Assembly: GCF_003385895.1 (NCBI RefSeq)
Contig: NZ_QRDQ01000011.1
Coordinates: 186,001 to 250,000 of the forward strand
Origin: Flavobacterium cutihirudinis
GTDB lineage: Bacteria > Bacteroidota > Bacteroidia > Flavobacteriales > Flavobacteriaceae
Length of the DNA: 64,000 bases
Direction of reading: 5' to 3'
In this document: positions 16,546 through 24,899 of the stretch, piece after piece
Numbering within the stretch: the first letter of the stretch is position 1
Layout: each line of letters begins with the position of its first letter
The notes under the pieces: model-generated
The model's input: the letters and a program-made list of their open reading frames with translations, nothing else
Database searches by the model: none
Told to the model about the DNA's origin: nothing
Program-made: the position numbers and the translations under genes

Positions 16546-17064
16546 CTACCATTTAGCCAGTGACTCATTAAAGATATCCTGAGTAATTCGTTCAAAAATA
16601 GTTTGAATTGCAGTATTCAAAACGGCTCCTGTTGGTAAATCTGCTCCTGGGAAGTCATAATAAAATTCGAACGGTTTCTCGAAATCATCTTTTTCTTTTT
16701 TCCTGTTTGAGAATCGTACATTTACACGAATTGTCAGACGGTTTTGAGATGCTCCCAAATTACCATTTGCGTCCGCAGCTGTTGCTGTCATTGGAGTAAT
16801 TCTGTAATCTACAATTTCTCCCTCGTAAACTAAATCACCACTATTTGAAACTAAATTCAAATTGGTCTGGTTCATTATCAAATCCTGTAACGCTAACGTA
16901 AATTGTCTGTCAATTCCAGGTTCAACCAAATCAGCATTATTCTGGAAAAAGTTTACCTGAAATGTTTTGGCATCAATTGCTCCTGTTCCTGTAAAGTTAT
17001 AAACGCTACAACCACTGAAGGTTGTTGCAATTACCAGAATTAAAATATATTTTAAGTTTTTCAT
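16546..17064 (-). CDS. lptE: LptE-type outer-membrane LPS-assembly lipoprotein
   Basis: The ATG at 17064 is chosen over 17121, because it begins a proper lipoprotein signal (MKNLKYILILVIATTFSGC) with lipobox FSGC; the upstream extension is charged and would disturb it. The 172-aa product shows the LptE-like pattern AIDAKTFQVNFFQNNADLVEPG, then DLVYEGEIVDYRITP, a shape typical of Bacteroidota LptE. LptE plugs the LptD barrel that inserts lipopolysaccharide in the outer leaflet. It lies downstream of a sigma-54-type activator gene, and the direction is shared. Confidence 0.88.
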   Translation of the reverse strand: MKNLKYILILVIATTFSGCSVYNFTGTGAIDAKTFQVNFFQNNADLVEPGIDRQFTLALQDLIMNQTNLNLVSNSGDLVYEGEIVDYRITPMTATAADANGNLGASQNRLTIRVNVRFSNRKKEKDDFEKPFEFYYDFPGADLPTGAVLNTAIQTIFERITQDIFNESLAKW

Positions 17065-17168
17065 TTCTAATTTTAAGAGTTGCGTTGCCAGTTTGTTCAC
17101 GCTTGGTTCAAAGATATTCATTTTCGTTTAAAAAACATTTTGCGCCTTTGTGTCTTTTTGGCAAAAAA

Positions 17169-18425
17169 TTACAAATCGAATTGTTTGATTTTTCGATATA
17201 AAGTTCTTTCCGATATCCCTAGTTCGTCTGCTGCCGCTTTACGTTTTCCTTTGTTTTTTTCTAATGATTTTTTGATCATTTCGATTTCTTTCTGTTCTAA
17301 ACGTAAAATTTCTTCTTCTTCGATGGTTTCGGCAAACAAATAATTATCATCCTGAATTTGGTAATTATCCTCGCGTGTTGCAGGCGTCATTACAGCGGTT
17401 CTTGGTTCTTCTTCAAAATCAATTTCGCTGTCGTTTTGTTGATTTCCGTAGATTTTCTGAATTAAATTAGGATTGATGTCCTGTACTTTTGAAGAACCAT
17501 TTTTCATCAGTTCCAAAGTCAGTTTTTTCAAATCGTTCAAATCGCTTTTCATATCAAAAAGCACCTTATATAATATGTCTCTTTCCGTACTAAAATCGCT
17601 TTCCTTTTTCTTATCGCTAATTACTGAAGGTAAATTACTTCCTTCAGCAGGCAAATAAGATTGAAGTGTTGCCAATGTAATATCTCGGTTTGTTTCTAAA
17701 ACAGAAATCTGCTCCGCCACATTTCGAAGCTGACGAATATTTCCGCTCCATCTAAACTTTTGTAAAAGTTGTACAGCATCATCGTCCAGTCTTAAAGGCG
17801 GCATTTTGTATTTATGAGCAAAATCGGCTACAAACTTTCTAAATAATAAATGAATGTCTTCATTTCTTTCGCGCAAAGGCGGTAGAGTGATTTCGACAGT
17901 GCTTAAACGATAGTATAAATCCTCGCGGAATTTTCCTTTTTCGATGGCATTGAATAGATTCACATTGGTTGCCGCTACAATTCTCACATTCGTTTTTTGA
18001 ACCTGAGACGAACCTACTTTTATGAATTCGCCATTTTCTAAAACACGAAGCAAACGAACTTGAGTTGTTAAAGGCAGTTCTCCAACTTCATCAAGGAAAA
18101 TTGTTCCGCCGTCTGCAACTTCAAAATATCCTTCACGCGTACTTGTAGCTCCTGTAAAAGCGCCTTTCTCGTGACCGAAAAGTTCACTGTCAATTGTCCC
18201 TTCTGGAATCGCTCCGCAGTTTACGGCAATATATTTTCCGTGCTTTCTATGTGAAAGTGAATGTATAATTCTAGGAATATTTTCTTTACCGACACCACTT
18301 TCCCCAGTCACCATAACCGAAATATCAGTTGGAGCAACCTGAATGGCTTTTTCGATGGCGCGATTTAATTTTGGATCATTTCCAATAATCTCAAATCGCT
18401 GTTTTATTGCTTGAACTGTTTCCAT
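17169..18425 (-). CDS. Sigma-54-interacting AAA+ transcription activator
   Basis: A 418-aa regulator without an N-terminal receiver domain. The AAA+ module starts at once with Walker A GESGVGKE, then the sigma-54 contact loop GAFTGA, Walker B GGTIFLDEVGEL and an arginine-finger region (FREDLYYRLS). A linker of about 120 residues separates it from the C-terminal Fis-type helix-turn-helix (RKAAADELGISERTLYRKIKQF). In flavobacteria it sits between miaB and lptE. With no sensing domain, control is presumably by expression level or a partner protein. Confidence 0.95.
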   Translation of the reverse strand: METVQAIKQRFEIIGNDPKLNRAIEKAIQVAPTDISVMVTGESGVGKENIPRIIHSLSHRKHGKYIAVNCGAIPEGTIDSELFGHEKGAFTGATSTREGYFEVADGGTIFLDEVGELPLTTQVRLLRVLENGEFIKVGSSQVQKTNVRIVAATNVNLFNAIEKGKFREDLYYRLSTVEITLPPLRERNEDIHLLFRKFVADFAHKYKMPPLRLDDDAVQLLQKFRWSGNIRQLRNVAEQISVLETNRDITLATLQSYLPAEGSNLPSVISDKKKESDFSTERDILYKVLFDMKSDLNDLKKLTLELMKNGSSKVQDINPNLIQKIYGNQQNDSEIDFEEEPRTAVMTPATREDNYQIQDDNYLFAETIEEEEILRLEQKEIEMIKKSLEKNKGKRKAAADELGISERTLYRKIKQFDL

Positions 18426-18496
18426 ATGTTTTGTTTCAAGTTTTTTGTTTCAGGTTTCAGCTTTTCTCTAAAACTTAAAACTTTGGCTTATGTTTT

Positions 18497-18989
18497 TTGC
18501 CACAGATTAAAATGATTAACACAGATTACCTAAATTATAAAATATATCTTTTATATTGAAGGGATTTTGTTTGAAAATTTACAAGTAATCCTACTTCAGA
18601 ATCTGATAGTTTAATGTAATTTAAGATCTGAGCAATATGTTCATTTGAAAATTCTTTTATTGCTTTTACCTCTAAAACAATATCTTCATTGATTATAAAA
18701 TCTGCATAAAATTTATGAGGTAAAATAGTTCCTTTATACTCAATTGAATATTCTTTTTCTCTTTCGAAAGGAATTTGATTTTCTTTAAATTCTAGTTCTA
18801 AAGCGTCTTTGTAAACTATTTCTAATAGACCTGGCCCAAGATTTCGGTGTACTTCCATACAAATTCCAATAATCTTATAAGTGTCTTTTTCTCTATAATG
18901 TTGCATAAAAATTTATTTTACCACAAATCTAAAATAAAGAAAGAAAAATAATACAAAAAAATCATTTTAATCCTTTTAATCTGTGGCAA
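18497..18989. repeat. Inverted-repeat-bounded unit carrying a GxxExxY gene
   Basis: TTGCCACAGATTAAAA (18497-18512) and its perfect inverse TTTTAATCTGTGGCAA (18974-18989) bracket the small gene at 18535-18906. Runs of T and A extend the match outward by about six bases. The unit lies between the miaB and activator genes. No transposase is present, so movement would need help in trans. No target duplication was recognised. Confidence 0.7.
18535..18906 (-). CDS. GxxExxY protein (PD-(D/E)XK-like)
   Basis: A 123-aa protein of the GxxExxY family. The naming motif is clear in LGPGLLEIVYKDALELEF (G..E..Y), followed by the nuclease-like core FYADFIINEDIVLEVKAIKE, which resembles the D-(E)xK centre of PD-(D/E)XK folds, and NEHIAQILNYIKLSDSEVGLLVNF. 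The cellular role of the family is not established. The gene interrupts the miaB-activator pair and is bounded by inverted repeats, in keeping with the dispersed distribution of these genes. Confidence 0.93.
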   Translation of the reverse strand: MQHYREKDTYKIIGICMEVHRNLGPGLLEIVYKDALELEFKENQIPFEREKEYSIEYKGTILPHKFYADFIINEDIVLEVKAIKEFSNEHIAQILNYIKLSDSEVGLLVNFQTKSLQYKRYIL

Positions 18990-18996
18990 AAAAAAC

Positions 18997-20442
18997 TTAA
19001 TTCATGCTACTAAGCCCAACAGCTTCACCTTTTAAAGTTCCACTAGTACAGCTTGTGATTTTTACATTTACGAAATCTCCAATTTTATAATTTTCTTTTG
19101 GGAAAACAACTGTTATACTCTGAGAATTTCTTCCGGAGAATTCGTCTTTTGATTTTTTAGAAACTTTTTCGACTAAAACTTCAACGGTTTTTCCAACAAA
19201 TTCCTCACTTCTAAACCAAGCATGTTTTTGTTGTAAATCGACAATTTCTTGAAGTCTTCGGGCTTTTGTTTCTTCCTCAACATCGTCTTTCATTTTTCTT
19301 CCGGCCAAAGTTCCAGGACGTTCCGAATACGAATACATATAACCGAAATTATATTTTACATATTCCATCAAGCTCATAGTGTCTTGGTGATCTTCTTCAG
19401 TTTCAGTTGGGAAACCGGCAATCATATCTTGCGAAATCGAAGCATCTGGAACAATTGCTCTAATTTTGTCAATCAAAGCCATATATTCTTCACGAGAATG
19501 CAGACGATTCATTTCTTTTAAAATTCTGTTACTTCCAGACTGAACCGGCAAGTGAATGTGTTTGCAAATATTTGGATATTTTGCTATAACATGTAGAATG
19601 CTTTCATGCATATCCTGTGGATTCGAAGTCGAAAATCGAATACGCATTTTAGGAAAACCAACCGCAACCATTTCAAGCAATTGATCAAAATCTACCGCAG
19701 TTGCTTTTTGCATTTCAGAAGCGTTTACGAAATCTTTCTTCAAACCGCCACCGTACCAAAGGTAACTGTCAACATTTTGTCCTAGAAGCGTAATTTCCTT
19801 AAAACCTTTATTCCATAAATCCTGAATTTCGGTCATAATACTTTGTGGTTCACGACTGCGCTCACGCCCGCGTGTAAAAGGTACAACGCAGAAGGTACAC
19901 ATATTATCGCAACCACGAGTTATAGAAACCAAAGCTGTGATTCCGTTGCTCATCAAACGAACTGGCGAAATATCTCCGTAAGTTTCTTCTTTTGATAAAA
20001 TTACATTGATCGCGTCACGTCCTTCTTCAACTTCTGCCAATAAATTTGGAAGATCTTTATAAGCATCAGGCCCAACAACAAGGTCGACTATTTTTTCTTC
20101 TTCAAGAAACTGACTTTTCAAACGTTCTGCCATACAGCCTAAAACGCCTACTTTCATTTTCGGATTAGTGCGTTTTACTGCGTTGTATTTTTCAAGACGT
20201 TTACGAATAGTTTGTTCGGCTTTATCTCTAATTGAGCAAGTGTTCACCAAAACCAAATCGGCTTCTTCTAGAACAGAAGTAGTGTTGTATCCTCCGTCAG
20301 ACAAAATCGAAGCAACAACTTCACTGTCTGAAAAATTCATCGCACAGCCGTAACTTTCTATGAATAGTTTTTTAGTATTCTCGGGTTTATTTTCTAAAAC
20401 AAGACTTTCACCTTGTTTGCTTTCTTCAATAATCTTTTCCAT
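18997..20442 (-). CDS. miaB: tRNA 2-methylthio-N6-isopentenyladenosine synthase MiaB
   Basis: A 481-aa radical-SAM methylthiotransferase. It has an N-terminal UPF0004 domain with three cysteines in ESYGCAMNFSDSE, VNTCSIRDKAEQ and GVLGCMAERLK. The radical-SAM CxxxCxxC is in TRGCDNMCTFCVVPFTRGRE, and a C-terminal TRAM domain (about 415-478) follows. It adds a methylthio group to isopentenyl-A37 of tRNAs reading UNN codons. A full promoter match lies 18 bases upstream. Length and motifs are normal. Confidence 0.98.
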   Translation of the reverse strand: MEKIIEESKQGESLVLENKPENTKKLFIESYGCAMNFSDSEVVASILSDGGYNTTSVLEEADLVLVNTCSIRDKAEQTIRKRLEKYNAVKRTNPKMKVGVLGCMAERLKSQFLEEEKIVDLVVGPDAYKDLPNLLAEVEEGRDAINVILSKEETYGDISPVRLMSNGITALVSITRGCDNMCTFCVVPFTRGRERSREPQSIMTEIQDLWNKGFKEITLLGQNVDSYLWYGGGLKKDFVNASEMQKATAVDFDQLLEMVAVGFPKMRIRFSTSNPQDMHESILHVIAKYPNICKHIHLPVQSGSNRILKEMNRLHSREEYMALIDKIRAIVPDASISQDMIAGFPTETEEDHQDTMSLMEYVKYNFGYMYSYSERPGTLAGRKMKDDVEEETKARRLQEIVDLQQKHAWFRSEEFVGKTVEVLVEKVSKKSKDEFSGRNSQSITVVFPKENYKIGDFVNVKITSCTSGTLKGEAVGLSSMN

Positions 20443-20459
20443 TGTAAAATTTCAAAGTG

Positions 20460-20491
20460 CAAAGATAGCGTAAAAGGTGTAAAGATGACAA
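20460..20491 (-). promoter_or_regulatory. miaB promoter, TTG-N21-TATCTTTG
   Basis: On the minus strand TTG (20491-20489), 21 bases, then TATCTTTG (20467-20460) match the Bacteroidota consensus TTG-N17-23-TAnnTTTG. It ends 17 bases before the miaB ATG. This is the best complete promoter in the window. Confidence 0.75.
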
Positions 20492-20616
20492 GATGTCAGA
20501 TAAAGAATTAACAATGTTTTGAGAATTATTGACAGATCCTTCAATTGCAGACTTTAATCTAGAAAATAGTTAAGTGAAAATTTACAACTCACAATTTACA
20601 ATTAATAATTATAAGA

Positions 20617-20767
20617 AGCTATTCCAGCTTTCCGCTACATCCCGATAGCTATCGGGACATAAAAAAAGCAAAGTTTCTAATGTTTTAAAAAGAGCTTCCG
20701 TTGGTCGCTTTTTTAAAACAAGAAACTTTGCTTTTTTTACTCCGGGCTTTTCGCTGCAATCTGGGCT
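20617..20767 (-). repeat. Bipartite repeat element, copy A
   Basis: Read on the minus strand it opens AGCCCAGATTGCAGCGAAAA and closes with GATGTAGCGGAAAGCTGG then AATAGCT. Between these flanks is a long hairpin: 20661-20678 (AAAAAAAGCAAAGTTTCT) pairs with 20721-20738, TGTTTTAAAA pairs with TTTTAAAACA inside, and the tip is AGCTTCCGTTGGTCGCT. The palindrome CCCGATAGCTATCGGG (20641-20656) is also included. Copies B, C and a likely D are listed elsewhere. Confidence 0.85.
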
Positions 20768-20929
20768 AGGGCAATCGGTTTCAAAAGAACAATTCTCTGT
20801 CATAATCAACTAAAAATTACACCTATATATATAATGGATAGGATTACAGATAAATCTTCAATTTTGAGAAACATAATATTAAAATAACTCAAAAATTCGC
20901 CGACAAGGTTAATATTTAAAAAAAATAGA

Positions 20930-20937
20930 TACTTTTG
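20930..20937 (+). promoter_or_regulatory. -7 box TACTTTTG before topA
   Basis: It matches TAnnTTTG and lies 18 bases before the ATG at 20956. It overlaps an in-frame TTG at 20935, ruling that codon out as a start. Confidence 0.55.
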
Positions 20938-20955
20938 TTGCAGAAAATAAGAGCA

Positions 20956-23472
20956 ATGGCAAAGAATTTAGTAATAGTGGAGTCACCTGCAAAGGCGAAA
21001 ACGATCGAGAAATTTCTTGGAAACGATTTTCAGGTGGAGTCAAGTTATGGTCACATAGCCGACTTACCATCAAAGGAAATAGGAGTAGATGTAGAAAATG
21101 GTTTTAAACCGAAATATGAAGTTTCTCCGGATAAAAAAGCCTTGGTAAGCAAACTGAAAACACTATCTAAAAATGCCGAAACGGTTTGGTTAGCATCCGA
21201 TGAGGACCGCGAGGGAGAGGCTATTTCTTGGCACTTGGCGGAAGAATTAAAACTGGATACAAAAAAAACCAAACGAATTGTTTTTCATGAGATTACAAAA
21301 TCTGCGATTCTTAAAGCGATCGATAATCCAAGAGAAATTGATTATAATTTAGTAAACGCACAACAGGCACGTCGTGTTCTGGATCGTTTAGTGGGTTATG
21401 AATTATCTCCGGTTTTATGGAGAAAAATCAAAGGTGGACTTTCAGCTGGTCGTGTACAATCAGTTTCGGTACGTTTGATTGTTGAAAGAGAACGCGAAAT
21501 TCAGAATTTTAATGCAGTTGCAACGTACTCAATAGTTGCTGAATTTGTAAACGAAGCCGGAAAAGCTTTCAAAGCTAAACTTCCAAAAAATTTCAATACG
21601 AAAAAAGAAGCCGAAGATTTTTTAAACAAAAATATCGGTTCTAAATATAAGGTAGCAGATTTAGAAACTAAACCTACCAAAAAATCACCAACAGCACCTT
21701 TTACAACTTCGACGCTTCAACAGGAAGCAGCTAGAAAATTGTACTTGCCGGTTGGAATCACAATGCAGTTAGCACAGCGTTTATACGAGGCCGGACTTAT
21801 TACTTATATGAGAACAGATTCGGTAAATCTTTCAAAAGAAGCAATGGCTGCTGCTGAAGCTGAAATCATAAAATCATACGGAAAAGAATTCTCGAAACCG
21901 AGAACTTTTGCAAATAAAAGCAAAGGAGCACAAGAGGCACACGAAGCAATTCGTCCAACTGATATGTCACTTCATACAGTTAATATTGATCGTGATCAGG
22001 CTCGTTTATATGATTTGATCTGGAAAAGAACTTTAGCATCTCAAATGAGTGATGCACAGTTAGAGCGAACAAACGTAAAAATTGAAGCAGATAATCACGA
22101 TGAAATTTTTACAGCTTCAGGTGAGGTATTGCTTTTCGAAGGTTTTCTTAAAGTTTATTTAGAAGGTCACGATGATGATGAAGAAGAGCAGGAAGGAATG
22201 CTTCCGGCTTTAAAAGTAAACGAAAAACTAGCAAATAACTATATTACAGCCACAGAACGATATTCAAGACCACCGGCACGTTACACGGAAGCATCTTTGG
22301 TTAAAAAACTGGAAGAACTTGGAATTGGGCGTCCATCTACTTATGCGCCGACTATTTCAACAATTATCAATAGAAATTATGTTGAAAAAGGGACTCTCGA
22401 AGGTGTAGAACGTAATTATACGCAGCTTACTTTGCAAAATAGTAAAGTTGGTGAAAAAGTGTTAAAGGAAAATACAGGTTCTGATAAAGGAAAATTGGTT
22501 CCTACAGATATCGGAACTATTGTTACTGATTTCTTAGTAAAGAATTTTGGAAATATATTAGATTATAATTTTACTGCTAAAGTCGAACAAGATTTTGACG
22601 AAATTGCCGAAGGAAATATCGATTGGGCAAAAATGATGCAGGATTTCTATAATAAATTTCACCCTAATGTAAAAGAAGTTGAGGCAAATGCTGAACGTGA
22701 AAGTGGTGAAAGAATTCTTGGTAAAGATGCTGAAGGAAGACAAGTTTCTGTTCGTTTAGGGAAATTTGGGCCAATGGCTCAAATAGGAGAAGCAGACGAT
22801 GAAGATAAAAAGTTTGCCAGCTTAATGGCTGATCAAAATATTGGAAATATTACACTTGAAGAAGCTTTGAATTTATTCTTGCTTCCTAAAAGTTTAGGTG
22901 AATATAAAGGAGAAGAAGTGGAAGTGAATAATGGACGTTATGGTCCTTATGTACGTCATGGAAGCGTCTTTATTTCATTGCCGAGAGGAGAAGATCCTTT
23001 AGGTGTTTCAAAAGAAAGAGCTCAGGAATTAATTGACGAAAAAGCACTTGCCGATGCGCCAATTGCTATTTATAAAGGAGAAGCTGTTCAAAAAGGTGTG
23101 GGGCGTTTTGGTCCTTTTATCAAGTGGAATGGTCTTTTTGTTAATGTAAGCAAAAAATACAATTTTGATAATTTATCTCAGGCTGATGTTGAGGAATTAA
23201 TTGAAGATAAATTACAGAAGAATATTGATAAAGTGCTTCATAATTGGGAAGAAGAAGGAATTTTGGTTGAAAAAGCACGCTGGGGACGATCAGTAATTAC
23301 AAAGGGCAAAATCAAAATTGAATTAAGTAAAGATGTTGATGCAACTAAATTAACATTAGCTCAGGTTCAGGAAATGATTGCGGCTAAAACACCAGCTAAA
23401 AAAACTCCGGCTAAAAAGACAACAACAGCAAAAAAAGCTCCAGCAAAAAAAGCAGCAGCAAAAAAGAAATAA
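20956..23472 (+). CDS. topA: DNA topoisomerase I
   Basis: The start is the ATG of MAKNLVIVESPAKAKT, since the promoter box overlaps the earlier TTG. The 838-aa type IA enzyme relaxes negative supercoils. The Toprim domain is at 1-125, with VESPAKAKTIEKFLG and SDEDREGEAISWH. The catalytic tyrosine lies in GLITYMRTDSVNLS. C-terminal repeats (YGPYVRHG, RFGPFIKW, RWGRS) replace the classic zinc fingers. The last 30 residues form a Lys/Ala/Pro/Thr tail (KTPAKKTPAKKTTTAKK) likely to bind DNA. The arginase-fold gene follows 14 bases later. Confidence 0.98.
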   Translation: MAKNLVIVESPAKAKTIEKFLGNDFQVESSYGHIADLPSKEIGVDVENGFKPKYEVSPDKKALVSKLKTLSKNAETVWLASDEDREGEAISWHLAEELKLDTKKTKRIVFHEITKSAILKAIDNPREIDYNLVNAQQARRVLDRLVGYELSPVLWRKIKGGLSAGRVQSVSVRLIVEREREIQNFNAVATYSIVAEFVNEAGKAFKAKLPKNFNTKKEAEDFLNKNIGSKYKVADLETKPTKKSPTAPFTTSTLQQEAARKLYLPVGITMQLAQRLYEAGLITYMRTDSVNLSKEAMAAAEAEIIKSYGKEFSKPRTFANKSKGAQEAHEAIRPTDMSLHTVNIDRDQARLYDLIWKRTLASQMSDAQLERTNVKIEADNHDEIFTASGEVLLFEGFLKVYLEGHDDDEEEQEGMLPALKVNEKLANNYITATERYSRPPARYTEASLVKKLEELGIGRPSTYAPTISTIINRNYVEKGTLEGVERNYTQLTLQNSKVGEKVLKENTGSDKGKLVPTDIGTIVTDFLVKNFGNILDYNFTAKVEQDFDEIAEGNIDWAKMMQDFYNKFHPNVKEVEANAERESGERILGKDAEGRQVSVRLGKFGPMAQIGEADDEDKKFASLMADQNIGNITLEEALNLFLLPKSLGEYKGEEVEVNNGRYGPYVRHGSVFISLPRGEDPLGVSKERAQELIDEKALADAPIAIYKGEAVQKGVGRFGPFIKWNGLFVNVSKKYNFDNLSQADVEELIEDKLQKNIDKVLHNWEEEGILVEKARWGRSVITKGKIKIELSKDVDATKLTLAQVQEMIAAKTPAKKTPAKKTTTAKKAPAKKAAAKKK

Positions 23473-23486
23473 TTTAAGTACAATAA

Positions 23487-24638
23487 ATGGAATTTGATTT
23501 TCTAGAACCAGTTAACGACGGAATTGTAAATTTTATTAATTCGTTGTCTTCTCAAGAATTGGGCAGTAAAATTGTCTTGCATACCCAAGATCAATTTCCT
23601 GATATAAGTAAAATAAATATTGCCATTATTGGTGTTTTAGAGGACAGGCGAAACATCAATATGGTCAATGAAGTTAATCTGACTTCTATTCGTAAGAAGT
23701 TATATAATATGTTTCCTGGTAACTGGGATGCATCAATTGCAGACCTTGGAGATATTTTGGCGGGAGACTCTGTAGATGATACCTACTTTGCACTTAAAAA
23801 AGTAGTAGCCTCTTTAATTAAGAATAAAGTCATTCCTATAGTCCTGGGAGGTTCTCAGGATTTGACTTATGCTTTGTATCGTGCTTACGACGATTTGGAG
23901 CAAATGGTAAACTTGGTTTCTGTCGATAACCGATTTGATTTCGGTAAAGAAAATGAATCAGTTTCGGCCAACTCTTATCTGACCAAAATCATTATCGATG
24001 AGCCAAATAACCTTTTTAACTACTGTAATATAGGTTATCAGACGTATTATAATTCACAAGAAGAAATCGATTTAATCGAAAAATTGTTTTTTGATGCTTA
24101 TAGATTAGGCGAAATTTCGAACAATATTGCATTGGCTGAACCTGTATTTAGAGATGCTGATTTAGTTAGTATTGATTTGAATTCTGTAAAATCTTCTGCT
24201 TCAGGAAATTTGGTTTCTTTTGAGCCGAATGGGTTTAATGGAAAAGAAATATGTTCACTGGCTAGATATTCTGGAATAAGTGATAAGGTTTCAGCATTTG
24301 GTATCTTTAATCATAATAGTTCAATACATGAAGCGGTATTGATTGCGCAGATTGTTTGGTATTTCATAGAAGGATATCACTACCGTTCAAAAGAATATCC
24401 TTTTGGAAGCAGAGCCAACTATTTAAAGTACATTGTTCCTTTGGAAGATGAAGAGCTGATTTTTTACAAAAGTGACAAAACAGATCGCTGGTGGATTGAA
24501 ATTCCATTCGTTTCCAATGGTCACAATAAATTGAAAAGAAATACGTTATTACCGTGTTCTTACGACGAATATTTGAGTGCTTGCAATCAGGAATTGCCTG
24601 AAAGATGGTGGAAAGCGCAAAGAAAAAATGCTTTGTAA
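23487..24638 (+). CDS. Arginase/formimidoylglutamase-fold protein lacking metal ligands
   Basis: A 383-aa protein of the ureohydrolase fold: IAIIGVLEDRRN, PIVLGGSQDLTYAL, VNLVSVDNRFDFG and ADLVSIDLNSVKSS align with arginase motifs. The manganese-binding residues are altered. GGxH reads GGSQ, DAHxD reads DNRFD, and SxDxD reads SIDLN. Catalysis as a normal arginase is therefore unlikely; a structural or binding role is inferred. It follows topA by 14 bases and precedes gldK by about 260, a neighbourhood I recall from other gliding flavobacteria. It has no signal peptide. Confidence 0.85.
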   Translation: MEFDFLEPVNDGIVNFINSLSSQELGSKIVLHTQDQFPDISKINIAIIGVLEDRRNINMVNEVNLTSIRKKLYNMFPGNWDASIADLGDILAGDSVDDTYFALKKVVASLIKNKVIPIVLGGSQDLTYALYRAYDDLEQMVNLVSVDNRFDFGKENESVSANSYLTKIIIDEPNNLFNYCNIGYQTYYNSQEEIDLIEKLFFDAYRLGEISNNIALAEPVFRDADLVSIDLNSVKSSASGNLVSFEPNGFNGKEICSLARYSGISDKVSAFGIFNHNSSIHEAVLIAQIVWYFIEGYHYRSKEYPFGSRANYLKYIVPLEDEELIFYKSDKTDRWWIEIPFVSNGHNKLKRNTLLPCSYDEYLSACNQELPERWWKAQRKNAL

Positions 24639-24833
24639 ATCAATTTTTTAATTAAAATCTTAAATTTTTAAAATTTGAGAAAATTAATTAATAAAATTTA
24701 GTAAGAAATAAGTTATGTATTATAAAAAACAATGCTTTACGTCGATTTTTTACGCTAGTTTGTCGATAAAATATTTTTTTTTTATTTTATTTAACATTAT
24801 TTTTGAACGGTAAAATAAAATTCGCAACTAGTA

Positions 24834-24864
24834 TTGTTTTTTATTAAAATAATAAATACGTTTA
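24834..24864 (+). promoter_or_regulatory. Candidate gldK operon promoter
   Basis: TTG (24834-24836), 20 bases, then TACGTTTA (24857-24864) match TTG-N17-23-TAnnTTTG except for the last base. It lies 36 bases before gldK, in a 261-base AT-rich gap that follows the arginase-fold gene. Confidence 0.45.
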
Positions 24865-24899
24865 CGAACTATAATAATGAATAGATAATCCAAATTTAT

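Noticed and set aside
20609..20809. A 66-codon leftward ORF with several cysteines
   Set aside because: It coincides with bipartite repeat copy A; the reading frame is a by-product of the repeat, and copy B does not preserve it.
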